DNA of 33,475 bases from Bifidobacteriaceae bacterium (GTDB lineage: Bacteria > Actinomycetota > Actinomycetes > Actinomycetales > WQXJ01): assembly GCA_031270825.1 (NCBI GenBank), contig JAISXH010000030.1, forward strand, positions 1 through 33,475, read 5' to 3'. Of the stretch, positions 15,672-23,629 are shown in pieces (position 1 is the first letter of the stretch; each line of letters opens with the position of its first letter). The notes under the pieces are model-generated. The model did not search any database and was not told the DNA's origin. It saw only the letters and a list, made by a program, of their open reading frames with translations. Position numbers and translations under genes: made by a program.

Positions 15672-15784
15672 CTCCGCGAGGCCCGACAGCCGAACTGCAG
15701 GGGTACCGCTGGTTGCCCAGCGGTTCTCCTTGGGCCGGCGGCGAAGGCGCCTGTGGAACCTCGCGGAGGGCCCTGCCGCCCTCC
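15672..15784 (-). ncRNA. Candidate structured RNA in the dnaB leader
   Basis: Read on the minus strand, a perfect 10-bp stem (15759-15768 with 15672-15681) encloses about 77 nt. Inside lies a perfect 8-bp hairpin (15717-15724 with 15705-15712) closed by a GCAA tetraloop, a GNRA loop typical of structured RNA. Short stems on either side (GGCG-CCTT-CGCC; CAG-TTCGG-CTG) complete a multibranch shape. A 7-bp hairpin just upstream (15778-15784 with 15765-15771) shares bases with the 5' strand of the closing stem, so the two are mutually exclusive, as in a switch. It ends about 80 nt before dnaB. I do not recognise it as a known riboswitch class. Confidence 0.4.
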
Positions 15785-15893
15785 CCGAACGCCCCAATGG
15801 CGCTCATTCGCCGTTCATCCGCTTACATGCCCGACCCTAGAACCAGGGTCTGACAGTCAGTAAGCGTCTGCGATACGGCCTGTTGGCTCGATC

Positions 15894-15922
15894 AGTCTAA
15901 GCCAGCCCGACCCTTGTCGCAA
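15894..15922 (-). promoter_or_regulatory. Putative sigma-70-type promoter for dnaB
   Basis: On the minus strand TTGCGA (15922-15917) and TAGACT (15899-15894) are separated by exactly 17 bp, each matching four of six consensus bases. Transcription would begin near 15887 and give a leader of about 300 nt that includes the candidate RNA structure at 15672-15784. Confidence 0.45.
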
Positions 15923-15952
15923 CAAGTATTGCCGCAGGTCAGAGGCCATTTC

Positions 15953-16123
15953 TGGGGATAAGGCTGGGGACTGGCTGTGGATTGGCGCCATCGGGCTGTG
16001 GATTCGCGGCCAAGGTCGGTGGAACGCCTCTAGCGGCCCGTCAGCATGGGCCCGCGGCCATGCCCGCCCGTCTGCGCATTCGCCGGCCCGATCTCTACAG
16101 GTCAATTCACAGGCTGTGGACAA
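15953..16123 (-). promoter_or_regulatory. Cluster of DnaA-box-like sites upstream of the dnaB promoter
   Basis: Four 9-mers in one orientation resemble DnaA boxes. As read on the minus strand they are TTATCCCCA (15953-15961), CAATCCACA (15976-15984), GAATCCACA (15997-16005) and TTGTCCACA (16115-16123). The last is the preferred Streptomyces-type box. The first three are 21-23 bp apart, about two helical turns, and lie 31-88 bp upstream of the -35. No AT-rich unwinding region or dnaA/dnaN gene is present, so regulation of dnaB is likelier than an origin. Nothing else was recognised in 15591-16207 besides the leader features listed separately. Confidence 0.4.
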
Positions 16124-16207
16124 ACCTCTGGGTATCCTCTCCAGCTCGCGGATGCCCCTTTCGCCTGATTCCCCGCCGCAGGCGCCAGGGCGCCTTGGAG
16201 CCCAGGG

Positions 16208-19036
16208 TCAGAGATCCTGGTGCTTGGACAGATGGCGGAATGCCACCCAGCCCAGGGGCACGCGCGCCCAATAGGTGATGACCCTGAACAGCACGGCGGC
16301 GGAGGCCGCAGTCGCTGTGGCCACGCCGGTTGTGCGCAGGCCGGCGGTCAACGCGATCTCGACGCCGCCCAATCCGCCGGGAGTGGGCGCGGCTGATCCA
16401 GCCGCGTTGCCGATCAAGAAGACCAGGGTGACGGCGGCCAAAGACAAGTCGGTCAGGCCGAATGAGACCAGGGCCGCCCAAAACGAAGCCACATAGCCCC
16501 CGAACTGAATGAACGTGCCCGCCATGGCGAAGACCATGCGCTTGGGCCGGCCGACCACCCAGACCAGTCGCGGCCAGACCTGCGCCAGAGTCGAACCGAT
16601 CCGGCCCCAAACCCAATTCCGCAGCTTGGGAATGGCCAGGAGCGAACCGAGCGCCGCGACAACGCACACCACGGCCACTATCCCGGTCACCGGCAGCCGG
16701 GACAAAACCCCCATGTCGCCGGTGACCAAGGCGGCCCCGACCAGCAGCACCGCCGTCGAAACCACCAGCGCCACCTGGCTCAGCGCCACAGTGGCCGCGG
16801 CCAACGAGGTCTTGACGCCTTGGCGGTTGAGGAACCGCATATTGATCGCGATGGGTCCCACCCCGGCGGGCATGGTGATGGCCGCGAAGGAGCCGGCGAC
16901 CTGGGTGAGGGTGGCTTTCCAGAAGGACAGCCGCACCGGCAGGAAACCGACCACGGTCATAGCGGCGCCCACATAGGTCACCATCGACAGCGCGAATGAC
17001 AGGGCCATCCACCAGGGGTTGGCGTGGCTGACCGCGTCCACCATCTGGCTGAAGTTGAACTTCGTCACCACAGCCCAGATCGCCACCAGGGTCATGGCCG
17101 CGACTAGGACTGATCGCCAACCGAACCGGACCAATTGGAAGGGCGGCGACACCGTGGCGGTCGGGGTCAGGTCGGCTAGTTCCTGGCGGGTCGCGTCGAT
17201 CACGTCACGCTCGGCGCGTGCCGCCTCGCGGGTCGCGGACGGGAACACCACCGGCTGCAAGAGGCCCGAAACCACGGTCAAGGTCGAGGCCGGCAGCACG
17301 GCCGCCGCCGCCGCCACCGCCCGCTCGGGTCCCACTTTCAGCGCCAGCACCGCCACCATCTGGGCCAGGTCCATCGAGCGGGCCAATTCAGACGAGGCGA
17401 TGTCGCCGTCTTCCCATCCGATCAGCCAAACCTGTTGGGCTGTCCCCCCGTCTGGCCCGAACAACACCGACGATGACGTGATGTTCCGGTGCGCCAGCCC
17501 GGCCCGATGCGCCCGGTCGAGTTGACGCCAGACGTCGATCAGGGCGGCGTCGGAGATCTCACTCGGCCGCATATCGAGGAGCGCCCGCAACCCGGTCGGG
17601 TGGCTTTGCATCAACATCATCGAATCGGCGGCCTCGCCCATGCCGAGCAGTTTGGGCGTCCGCACGCCCGCCGCCGCGGCCGCATATGCCAGCAGCGCCG
17701 CCCGTTCCGCCGCCTGGCGCAAGGAGCGGACCGCCCGCCGGTCCATGCCGCGCAGCCGCAACGTCCGCCAGGTCGCCTGCAGGAAGCCCAAGACTTGCCG
17801 GTCGCCGTCAAGGACGATCGCGTCGTAGCGCCGCCCGGCCGCGTCGTAGACGGCGTAGATCCGGTTGCCGCCTTGGCGTTCCAGCGCCCGCGACGTCGAA
17901 TCGGACACGCCCGCCGGCGCCCCCGCCGATGCCGTCTTGTCCCGTCCAGCCCCGTCCGCTGGTGGCGTGGTTTCGTCTGACCCGGCCGCTCCCGAGCCGG
18001 CTGTCACGCCGTCAGCCCCGCCGGACCCGCTGGTCTTGCCGCCGCCGGCCTCATCCGCCGATGCCGTCTTGTCCCGTCCAGCCCCGCCCGCCGGGACCGG
18101 GGCCTCGGAGGCCGGTTCGGCGCCAGGCGTGGAATCGCCAGCGGGCAAACGCAACTTGACCGTTGGCGCGTCGGGGCTGGGGGATGGCCGGACGGCATCG
18201 GGCACCGGGGGAGTGTAGGTGGAATCGCGGATCGACCGGACGTCCAGGCGCTCGGTGGGATTCTCGGGATCGGAGATGTCGCGCACGCGCACAATCCGAA
18301 CGGGCTCCATGCCCGCCCCGCGAATGCCCGCCACCAGGGCGGACCCGGTGGCGCGGTCCGTGGCGACCCCGATTCCGTACCGGATCGCCAGGCCGGACAG
18401 ACGGCCGAGCAGGACCGTCACAAAAGCGGCCGGCAGGGTGGGACCGCCGCTCAGCACCCAAGCGGCCAAAGCCACCCACAGGACGTTCCAGGAGAACGAC
18501 ACGCTGGGACGCCGGGACCGCGGCCCCATCGCAGTCAGCACACCCGCCATTAGCGAGGCGAGCGGGGCTATCGCCACCATCAGGTGCCCATCGGTGATCA
18601 TCGACATGCCTTGGATGAGCGGCTGGAAACCGCTCGCGTCAATCGCCCAAGCCGTCGCCCAGGCCGCCAAGAGCCCGCCGATCCCGCCGATCGCCCCCTG
18701 GACCACCAGCAGCACTTGGCGCCGGAACAGGGCGGTCACCATGACCACCGCCGGCAGCAGCAATGTGGCCAGGTTCATCAGCACGTTGACGATCGCCTGC
18801 AAGATCGCCGCGACAGGATGGGCCAGGGTACGGATGTCCTCGGTCACACCGGCGGCGGTGCCCTGAGCGAAGATCGACAGGCCCAACAACGCGACCAAGG
18901 CCAGAAAGGTGAAGACCACGTCGACCAGGTCGCGGGACTGGCGGACGCGCCCGGCCGGCGCGTCGACCACTTCGACCCCCTGGAACCATTGGCGGGCCGA
19001 GCGATCGGTGTCTTTACCCATGCCTGGCGCTGCCAC
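16208..19036 (-). CDS. Large membrane protein: N-terminal TM region, degenerate kinase-like centre, YbhN/LPG-synthase-type flippase domain
   Basis: The product is 942 residues. Residues about 38-230 hold five or six hydrophobic helices. About 275-385 is low-complexity and repeat-built. About 390-610 has a kinase-like pattern (RTPKLLGMGEAADSMMLM, RAHRAGLAHRNITSSSVLFG, VWLIGWEDGDIA), but the catalytic-loop Asp is Asn (HRN), the following Asn is Ser and the metal-binding Asp is Gly, so it is probably a pseudokinase. About 640-942 is a multi-helix domain like the lysylphosphatidylglycerol synthase membrane part (MTYVGAAMTVVGFLPVRLSF, ITMPAGVGPIAINMRFL, GSAAPTPGGLGGVEIALTAGL). The MprF catalytic domain is absent, so lipid or glycolipid flipping fits better than aminoacylation. 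Starts GTG 19036 or ATG 19021 are both possible. Confidence 0.8.
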   Translation of the reverse strand: MAAPGMGKDTDRSARQWFQGVEVVDAPAGRVRQSRDLVDVVFTFLALVALLGLSIFAQGTAAGVTEDIRTLAHPVAAILQAIVNVLMNLATLLLPAVVMVTALFRRQVLLVVQGAIGGIGGLLAAWATAWAIDASGFQPLIQGMSMITDGHLMVAIAPLASLMAGVLTAMGPRSRRPSVSFSWNVLWVALAAWVLSGGPTLPAAFVTVLLGRLSGLAIRYGIGVATDRATGSALVAGIRGAGMEPVRIVRVRDISDPENPTERLDVRSIRDSTYTPPVPDAVRPSPSPDAPTVKLRLPAGDSTPGAEPASEAPVPAGGAGRDKTASADEAGGGKTSGSGGADGVTAGSGAAGSDETTPPADGAGRDKTASAGAPAGVSDSTSRALERQGGNRIYAVYDAAGRRYDAIVLDGDRQVLGFLQATWRTLRLRGMDRRAVRSLRQAAERAALLAYAAAAAGVRTPKLLGMGEAADSMMLMQSHPTGLRALLDMRPSEISDAALIDVWRQLDRAHRAGLAHRNITSSSVLFGPDGGTAQQVWLIGWEDGDIASSELARSMDLAQMVAVLALKVGPERAVAAAAAVLPASTLTVVSGLLQPVVFPSATREAARAERDVIDATRQELADLTPTATVSPPFQLVRFGWRSVLVAAMTLVAIWAVVTKFNFSQMVDAVSHANPWWMALSFALSMVTYVGAAMTVVGFLPVRLSFWKATLTQVAGSFAAITMPAGVGPIAINMRFLNRQGVKTSLAAATVALSQVALVVSTAVLLVGAALVTGDMGVLSRLPVTGIVAVVCVVAALGSLLAIPKLRNWVWGRIGSTLAQVWPRLVWVVGRPKRMVFAMAGTFIQFGGYVASFWAALVSFGLTDLSLAAVTLVFLIGNAAGSAAPTPGGLGGVEIALTAGLRTTGVATATAASAAVLFRVITYWARVPLGWVAFRHLSKHQDL
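17923..18086 (-). repeat. Exact 32-bp direct repeats inside the flippase gene
   Basis: 17923-17954 and 18055-18086 are identical over 32 bp and start 132 bp (44 codons) apart. They encode GAGRDKTASA within residues about 318-371. Degenerate units of about ten residues (AGGGKTSGSG, GADGVTAGSG, AAGSDETTPP) fill the interval, giving a Gly/Ser/Thr/Asp-rich spacer between the N-terminal membrane domain and the kinase-like part. Confidence 0.85.
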
Positions 19037-19123
19037 GCCGCCCAGCCTAACCGCCCCGACCGGCCCAAGACCGCAAGCCGATGCGGACGGGCCGAGTTTC
19101 GCCCGCCGCAGGCCCCGCCGCGC

Positions 19124-19930
19124 TCAGGTCAGCCAGGACGGATCGAGCAGACTCGGTCCAATGAAGGCGACCACGTCGATCACGGTGTGGGCCACCACCA
19201 GCGGCATGACGCGGCCGGTGCGCCTGTAGAACCAAGCGAACACCAGCCCCATGGCGACGTTGCCCAGGAACGGGCCGAAGCCCTGGTACAGGTGGTAGGA
19301 GCCGCGCAGCAGCGAGGACGCCGCGATCCACGCCCATGGCCGCCAGCCCAGCTCGGTCAGCCGATCAGCCAGGTAGGCAACGGCGACGACCTCCTCCAAG
19401 ACCCCGTTCTGGACGGCCGCCAGAACCAGCACCGGAATAGTCCACCAGAACTGGCCCAGCGACTGGGTCGAGATTTGGACCGTCAGCCCGAGTTGCCTCC
19501 CCAACAGGTAAAAGCCAATACCGGGGAGTCCGATGCCGCCCGCCAGCGCCAGCCCCCAACTCAAGTCTCGCAGTGGCCGGCCCAGCGTCAGGCCAATGCG
19601 CTTCGCCCCGGCCCAGCGGCCGGCGGCCGCCTCCGGTCCGCCTGACGTGCCCGGGCCGCCGGCCAGTAGATACAGCGCTAGCAGAGCCGGAACCACGCCG
19701 AAACCGACTCCGGCCAGTTGGTAGAGCAGGTCGAGCCAGGGCTTGGGCGAATCAGAGGTGTTCATGGCGGCGGTCTGTTGCGCCAACGGCGCCGCCTCCG
19801 TCAGCCGGTCGATCAGCCGCAGCACCGCGTACACCGCCGACTGGCCCAACGACAGCCCGAGCACTATCAGCACTTCGGCGCGCAAGCGCCCGCGGCCCTG
19901 GCGTTGATCGGGGCTGGGGGTGTTGGCCAC
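19124..19930 (-). CDS. CPBP-family (Abi) intramembrane protein
   Basis: The 268-residue protein has about eight hydrophobic helices and starts at GTG. The CPBP glutamic-protease motifs are present: the Glu pair in NGVLEEVVAVAYL, then LLRGSYHLYQG with the conserved Arg and His, and MGLVFAWFYRRTGRVMPLVVAHTVIDVV with the final His and Asp. Family members include Rce1-like proteases and bacteriocin self-immunity proteins. The usual EExxxR Arg is not in its expected place, so catalysis is uncertain. It lies 87 bp upstream of the flippase gene and could share its transcript. No bacteriocin gene was seen nearby. Confidence 0.85.
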   Translation of the reverse strand: MANTPSPDQRQGRGRLRAEVLIVLGLSLGQSAVYAVLRLIDRLTEAAPLAQQTAAMNTSDSPKPWLDLLYQLAGVGFGVVPALLALYLLAGGPGTSGGPEAAAGRWAGAKRIGLTLGRPLRDLSWGLALAGGIGLPGIGFYLLGRQLGLTVQISTQSLGQFWWTIPVLVLAAVQNGVLEEVVAVAYLADRLTELGWRPWAWIAASSLLRGSYHLYQGFGPFLGNVAMGLVFAWFYRRTGRVMPLVVAHTVIDVVAFIGPSLLDPSWLT

Positions 19931-20179
19931 GGGCCCAGCCTAGGCCCTGTCTGTGAATGAGGCCTGGCTGACCGGCCGGTTTCCATTTCGCCGCAGTCCT
20001 TCGGGTGCCCGCCCAACCCTGGACCCATTTTTCCCGCCCGCTTGTCCGCTCTCGCCGCAGTGGTTAAAGGCGGACTGATGCGTAACGGTCTGGTTCTCAA
20101 ACCCCGGGTGGTCGCGAGGCGTTGCGACCCGGCCAAGAGGCACGCTCAGGCTTGGCGGGTTCTTCTAGGCTTGGTGGCC

Positions 20180-21277
20180 ATGAGCCAACTCTTCACCCCG
20201 ATCCATGTCGGTCCCCTCACCGTCCGCAACCGGTTGTGGGTCTCGCCGATGTGTCAGTACTCGTCCGATTCGAAGGACGGCCTGGCCCACCCCTGGCATG
20301 TGGCCCACTACGGCGCTCTGGCCCAAGGCCGGCCTGGGCTGATCATGTTGGAGGCCACCGCCGTTGTGCCTCAGGGCCGCATCACGCCGTGGGACCTGGG
20401 CTTGTGGGAGGACCGCCAGATTGAAGGCCTGGCTGGTTTGGCCGGCTTCATGCGCGGCCAAGGCGTGGTGCCCGCAATCCAACTCGGTCATGCCGGGCGC
20501 AAGGGCTCGGTCAGCCAAATGTGGGCCGGAAGCACCCCGGTGCCAGCGGCCGAAGGCGGCTATGAGACCTATGCGCCCTCGGCGATCGGTTTTGGCGATC
20601 TGCCCGTTCCCCATGAACTGACGGCGGAGCAGATAGCCGGCTTGGTGGAGGCGTTCGCGGCGGCGGCCGCGCGAGCCGCCGCCGCCGGATTCGAGGCGAT
20701 CGAGTTGCACGCCGCCCACGGCTATCTGCTGCACCAGTTCTTGTCCCCGTTGTCGAACCAACGCCGTGACCAATACGGCGGGTCGCTGGAAAACCGCTGC
20801 CGTTTCCCCCTGGAAGTCGTGGCCGCCGTCAGATGGGCGATCGGCCCGGACCGGGCTTTGCTGATGCGGATTTCGGCGACCGACTGGGCGGAGGGCGGTT
20901 GGGACCTCGACCAGTCGGTCGAATTCGTCAGCTGGGCCAAGGAGGCTGGCCTGGACCACATCGACGTGTCGACCGGCGGTCTGGTCGCAGATGCGAAGAT
21001 ACCGGTCGCGCCCGGCTATCAGGCGCCGTTCGCCGCCGCCATCCGTCAGCGCGTTGGGCTCAGCGCCAACACGGTGGCGGTGATCGAAACCGCCGCCCAG
21101 GCCGAATCCCTAATCGAGGACGGCGCCGCCGATGCCGTCATGCTCGGCCGCCCCTTCCTGCGCGATCCGAACACGGCCGTCAAATGGGCGACCCAACTCG
21201 GCCTTGAGCCGACCGACTGGTGCCCACCCCAATATTCGACCGCCGGTTGGCGCCGGTACCACGCTCCAAGCCAGTGA
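20180..21277 (+). CDS. NADH:flavin oxidoreductase, YqjM-like old yellow enzyme
   Basis: The 365-residue product reduces alkenes activated by carbonyl or nitro groups using FMN and NAD(P)H. It has the YqjM (thermophilic-like OYE) hallmarks: Cys25 in SPMCQYSS, which tunes FMN; HAGRKGS; the substrate-binding His pair in HAAHGYLLHQFLSPLSN, followed by RRDQYGGSLENR; and the FMN-phosphate region at ADAVMLGRPFLRDPN. I start it at ATG 20180 (MSQLFTPIHVG), since the 46 codons upstream do not look like this family. Weak AGG lies about ten bases upstream. The 249 bp before it, shared with the divergent CPBP gene, show nothing I recognise. The physiological substrate is unknown. Confidence 0.93.
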   Translation: MSQLFTPIHVGPLTVRNRLWVSPMCQYSSDSKDGLAHPWHVAHYGALAQGRPGLIMLEATAVVPQGRITPWDLGLWEDRQIEGLAGLAGFMRGQGVVPAIQLGHAGRKGSVSQMWAGSTPVPAAEGGYETYAPSAIGFGDLPVPHELTAEQIAGLVEAFAAAAARAAAAGFEAIELHAAHGYLLHQFLSPLSNQRRDQYGGSLENRCRFPLEVVAAVRWAIGPDRALLMRISATDWAEGGWDLDQSVEFVSWAKEAGLDHIDVSTGGLVADAKIPVAPGYQAPFAAAIRQRVGLSANTVAVIETAAQAESLIEDGAADAVMLGRPFLRDPNTAVKWATQLGLEPTDWCPPQYSTAGWRRYHAPSQ

Positions 21278-21305
21278 CCGGAGGTGCTGGTTGGGCCGGG
21301 TCTAG

Positions 21306-21334
21306 GCCGCGCCAGGGTCAGACGCTGGCGCGGC
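21306..21334. terminator. Bidirectional terminator-like hairpin
   Basis: A perfect 10-bp stem, GCCGCGCCAG (21306-21315) and CTGGCGCGGC (21325-21334), with a 9-nt loop lies between the convergent ends of the oxidoreductase (21277) and the monooxygenase (21383). There is no T-run on either side, as often in high-GC genomes. Position and symmetry suggest it serves both strands. Confidence 0.6.
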
Positions 21335-21382
21335 ACCGGACCCCGGCCGGGCTGATTCCGGGCTCGGGGATCAGCCTAAGAA

Positions 21383-21715
21383 TCAGGCGTCCGCGCCCTT
21401 GACCTGCGAGGCCGGGTGCTTTGAGGCGTCTGCGACCGGCTGGAGCTGAGTGATCTCGATTTGCTTGTCCAGCAGGGGTTCCAACGCTTTGACGAGTTTG
21501 CCGAGAGCCTTGCCCTCGCCATGGACGTTGAGGTCGTGGACGGATGCCCATTTCTCGATCAACACGAAGCGGTCAGGCGCCTCATGGAGCGAGTAGAGCA
21601 AGCAGCCGGGCTCCTGGTAAACATCGGTTTGAGCGGCCTTGATGACGGCGTGCACCGAATCATGCAAGCCCTCGCGCGGGAAAAAGGTGGCCACAACAAC
21701 TACGGGATCAGCCAT
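21383..21715 (-). CDS. Antibiotic biosynthesis monooxygenase (ABM) domain protein
   Basis: The 110-residue single-domain protein has the dimeric ABM ferredoxin-like pattern: VVVVATFFPREG in the first strand, TDVYQEPGCLLYSLHEAPDRFVLIEKWAS in the middle, where EPGC..Y..H and EKW are typical, and HGEGKALGKL later. YgiN-like members are quinol monooxygenases or dicarbonyl-handling enzymes, and some have no known substrate. AGGAGG sits five bases before the ATG. Two hairpins separate it from the metallochaperone gene upstream on the same strand, so it probably has its own transcript or a processed one. Confidence 0.85.
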   Translation of the reverse strand: MADPVVVVATFFPREGLHDSVHAVIKAAQTDVYQEPGCLLYSLHEAPDRFVLIEKWASVHDLNVHGEGKALGKLVKALEPLLDKQIEITQLQPVADASKHPASQVKGADA

Positions 21716-21740
21716 AACGCCCTCCTATCAGGATTCAGGA

Positions 21741-21757
21741 TCGCGGTTTCACCGCGA
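21741..21757 (-). promoter_or_regulatory. Inverted repeat upstream of the ABM gene
   Basis: TCGCGGT and ACCGCGA form a perfect 7-bp inverted repeat around three bases, 26 bp upstream of the ABM start codon. It may be an operator or a leader hairpin. No matching copy was seen elsewhere in the window. Confidence 0.3.
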
Positions 21758-21779
21758 CTCCCAACCTAGACCACCGACC

Positions 21780-21801
21780 GGGCTGGGCGTCTCACCAGCC
21801 C
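21780..21801 (-). terminator. Terminator-like hairpin after the metallochaperone gene
   Basis: GGGCTGG (21780-21786) pairs perfectly with CCAGCCC (21795-21801) around an 8-nt loop, 61 bp past the metallochaperone stop and before the ABM leader. It lacks a T-run. Confidence 0.4.
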
Positions 21802-21862
21802 ATCCCGTCTCAGGCGCCATCCCTGCTTGGCGCGGGTCCGGCGGGGATTGGCGGGTCGGGGC

Positions 21863-22078
21863 TCAAGGGGCGAGCTGGTAGCCGGCCTCGTCCACGGCGG
21901 CCGCCACGGCGGCATCGTCCAAAGGGTTGGCCGATGTGACCGACACAGTTGAAATCCCTTCCGGCACCAGGACGACTTCCACCCCCGTGACGCCAGCCAG
22001 GGCTCCGACCTCCTCCTTGACGGCTTTGACACAATGCTGGCAGGTCATGCCCTCGACTGCGTAGATGGCAACGGCCAT
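21863..22078 (-). CDS. Heavy-metal-associated (HMA) domain protein, CopZ-like
   Basis: The 71-residue protein is one ferredoxin-like HMA domain. The metal-binding loop GMTCQHC (Cys13, Cys16) lies between strand 1 and helix 1, followed by VKAVKEEVGAL, strand VEVVLVPEG and a C-terminal AVDEAGYQL, the CopZ/Atx1 pattern. It would carry Cu(I) (less often other soft metals) in the cytoplasm to a P-type ATPase. No CopA-type ATPase or CsoR/CueR regulator is in the window. GGAGAGG lies a few bases upstream of the ATG. Confidence 0.93.
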   Translation of the reverse strand: MAVAIYAVEGMTCQHCVKAVKEEVGALAGVTGVEVVLVPEGISTVSVTSANPLDDAAVAAAVDEAGYQLAP

Positions 22079-22163
22079 AACGCCTCTCCTTTCTGGTTGT
22101 GCGCCCTGGTTCGGCGCCGCGCCCGCGTCAGGTCCGGCCCCTTTCCAGGTCTGAAAGCGCTGG

Positions 22164-23591
22164 TCATAAGTAGTCCGCGACCAGCTCAGCGGCTAGTCCG
22201 GTGTAGCTGGCCGGCTCGAGGCCGGCCAGTCGCGAAGTCGCGTCCTGCGGCAAGCCGAGGCCGGCGATGAACTCGCGAATCTCGTCCAGCGACACGCGCC
22301 GCCCGCGAGTCAATTCCTTCAACCGCTCATAAGGATCGTCCATTCCCGGGACGCCGGCAATCGCCGCCGCCCGCATGGCTGATTGGATCGGTTCTGCCAG
22401 CACCTCCGGATTGGCGGCCAGGTCGACCGCGATCGGTTCGGGGTTGACGTCCAGGCCGGCCAGGCCCCGGCGCAGGTTGTCGATCGCCAGCAGCGAATGG
22501 CCCACGGCCACGCCGATGTTCCGCTGCGTGGTCGAATCGGTCAGGTCGCGCTGCAACCGCGAGGTCACCAAGGTGGCGGCGAGCGTGTCGAACAGAGCCG
22601 CTGAGATCTCCAAATTGGCTTCGGCGTTCTCGAAACGTATCGGATTCACCTTGTGCGGCATGGTTGAAGAGCCAACCGTTCCCTGCCCGCGCGCCTGCGT
22701 GAAATAGCCGAGCGAAATATAGGTCCATATGTCGGTCGCCAGGTTGTGGGCGATCCTCCCGAAGCGCGCCAGATCGGAATACAGCTCGGCTTGCCAGTCG
22801 TGGGACTCGATCTGGGTGGTGAGTGGATTCCAAGTCAGTCCCAGGCTTTCCACGAACTCGCGGCTGAGCGCCGGCCAGTCGACGCCGGGCACGGCGGCCA
22901 CATGGGCGCCGAAGGTTCCGCTGGCGCCATTGAGCTTGCCCAGGTAGTCGGTCTGGTCGATCCGGCCCAATTGGCGGCGCAGCCGCGCCACCGTCACCGC
23001 CAGTTCTTTGCCCAGCGTGGTCGGCGTGGCAGGCTGCCCATGCGTGCGCGCCAACATGGCGCGGTCTGCATTGGCGCGGGCCATGGCCGCCAGATCCTCA
23101 TTCAACTGGCGGGCTGAAGGCAGCCAGACTTCCTCAATGCCGCCCTTGATCACCAAGGCGTAGCTCAGCGAGTTGACGTCTTCGCTGGTCAGCGCGAAAT
23201 GGATGACTGGATTGAGTGCGGGCGTGAGGACGGTTTGGGGCCCTAAGACGCCTGCGGCCCCGGCCAAGCGGCGGCGCAGGAAGTATTCAACGGCTTTGAC
23301 ATCGTGGACGGTCTCCCGCTCGATGCCAGCCAATTCGGCGATCTCGCCCGGGCCGAAGTCCGCCACCAGGCCGCGTAGGTAGGCGCGGTCGCTCTGACCC
23401 AGGGCAGGGGCGCCGGGGAGCGCCCGGCCATCGAGCAAGTGTATGAACCATTCCACTTCGACCAGTAGGCGGGCGCGATTCAACGCTGCCTCGGAGAAGA
23501 AGTCCAGCAGAGGAGCGGTCGCACCCGCGTAACGTCCGTCCAGCGGGCTGAGGGTCAGGCGCGGTTCAAGCGCGGCAAAAGAGATCGGCAC
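22164..23591 (-). CDS. purB: Adenylosuccinate lyase PurB
   Basis: The 475-residue product acts in purine synthesis, cleaving SAICAR and adenylosuccinate to release fumarate. Family motifs: LTLSPLDGRYAG near the N-terminus, TSEDVNSLSYAL, ARTHGQPATPTTLGKE with the catalytic His, and the fumarase/ASL signature GSSTMPHKVNPIRFENAE with the mobile-loop catalytic Ser. The opening and overall length match the proteobacterial/actinobacterial PurB form. The start is GTG. No other pur gene is adjacent. The upstream neighbour on the same strand ends 38 bp before the purB stop-distal end, so the genes do not obviously form an operon for purine synthesis. Confidence 0.96.
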   Translation of the reverse strand: MPISFAALEPRLTLSPLDGRYAGATAPLLDFFSEAALNRARLLVEVEWFIHLLDGRALPGAPALGQSDRAYLRGLVADFGPGEIAELAGIERETVHDVKAVEYFLRRRLAGAAGVLGPQTVLTPALNPVIHFALTSEDVNSLSYALVIKGGIEEVWLPSARQLNEDLAAMARANADRAMLARTHGQPATPTTLGKELAVTVARLRRQLGRIDQTDYLGKLNGASGTFGAHVAAVPGVDWPALSREFVESLGLTWNPLTTQIESHDWQAELYSDLARFGRIAHNLATDIWTYISLGYFTQARGQGTVGSSTMPHKVNPIRFENAEANLEISAALFDTLAATLVTSRLQRDLTDSTTQRNIGVAVGHSLLAIDNLRRGLAGLDVNPEPIAVDLAANPEVLAEPIQSAMRAAAIAGVPGMDDPYERLKELTRGRRVSLDEIREFIAGLGLPQDATSRLAGLEPASYTGLAAELVADYL

Positions 23592-23629
23592 GGCCCAAGT
23601 CTAGAGGCCGGGCCGATCCGCCGTCCCGC

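Noticed and set aside
15690-15740. T-box-like GGGGTACCGC on the plus strand
   Set aside because: It lacks the conserved TGGNACC bulge and a specifier region, and no plus-strand gene follows for more than 4 kb. The same bases form a better GNRA hairpin on the minus strand.
15953-16123. Chromosomal origin (oriC)
   Set aside because: Only a few boxes, most imperfect, no AT-rich unwinding region, and neither dnaA nor dnaN adjacent; regulation of dnaB is the simpler reading.
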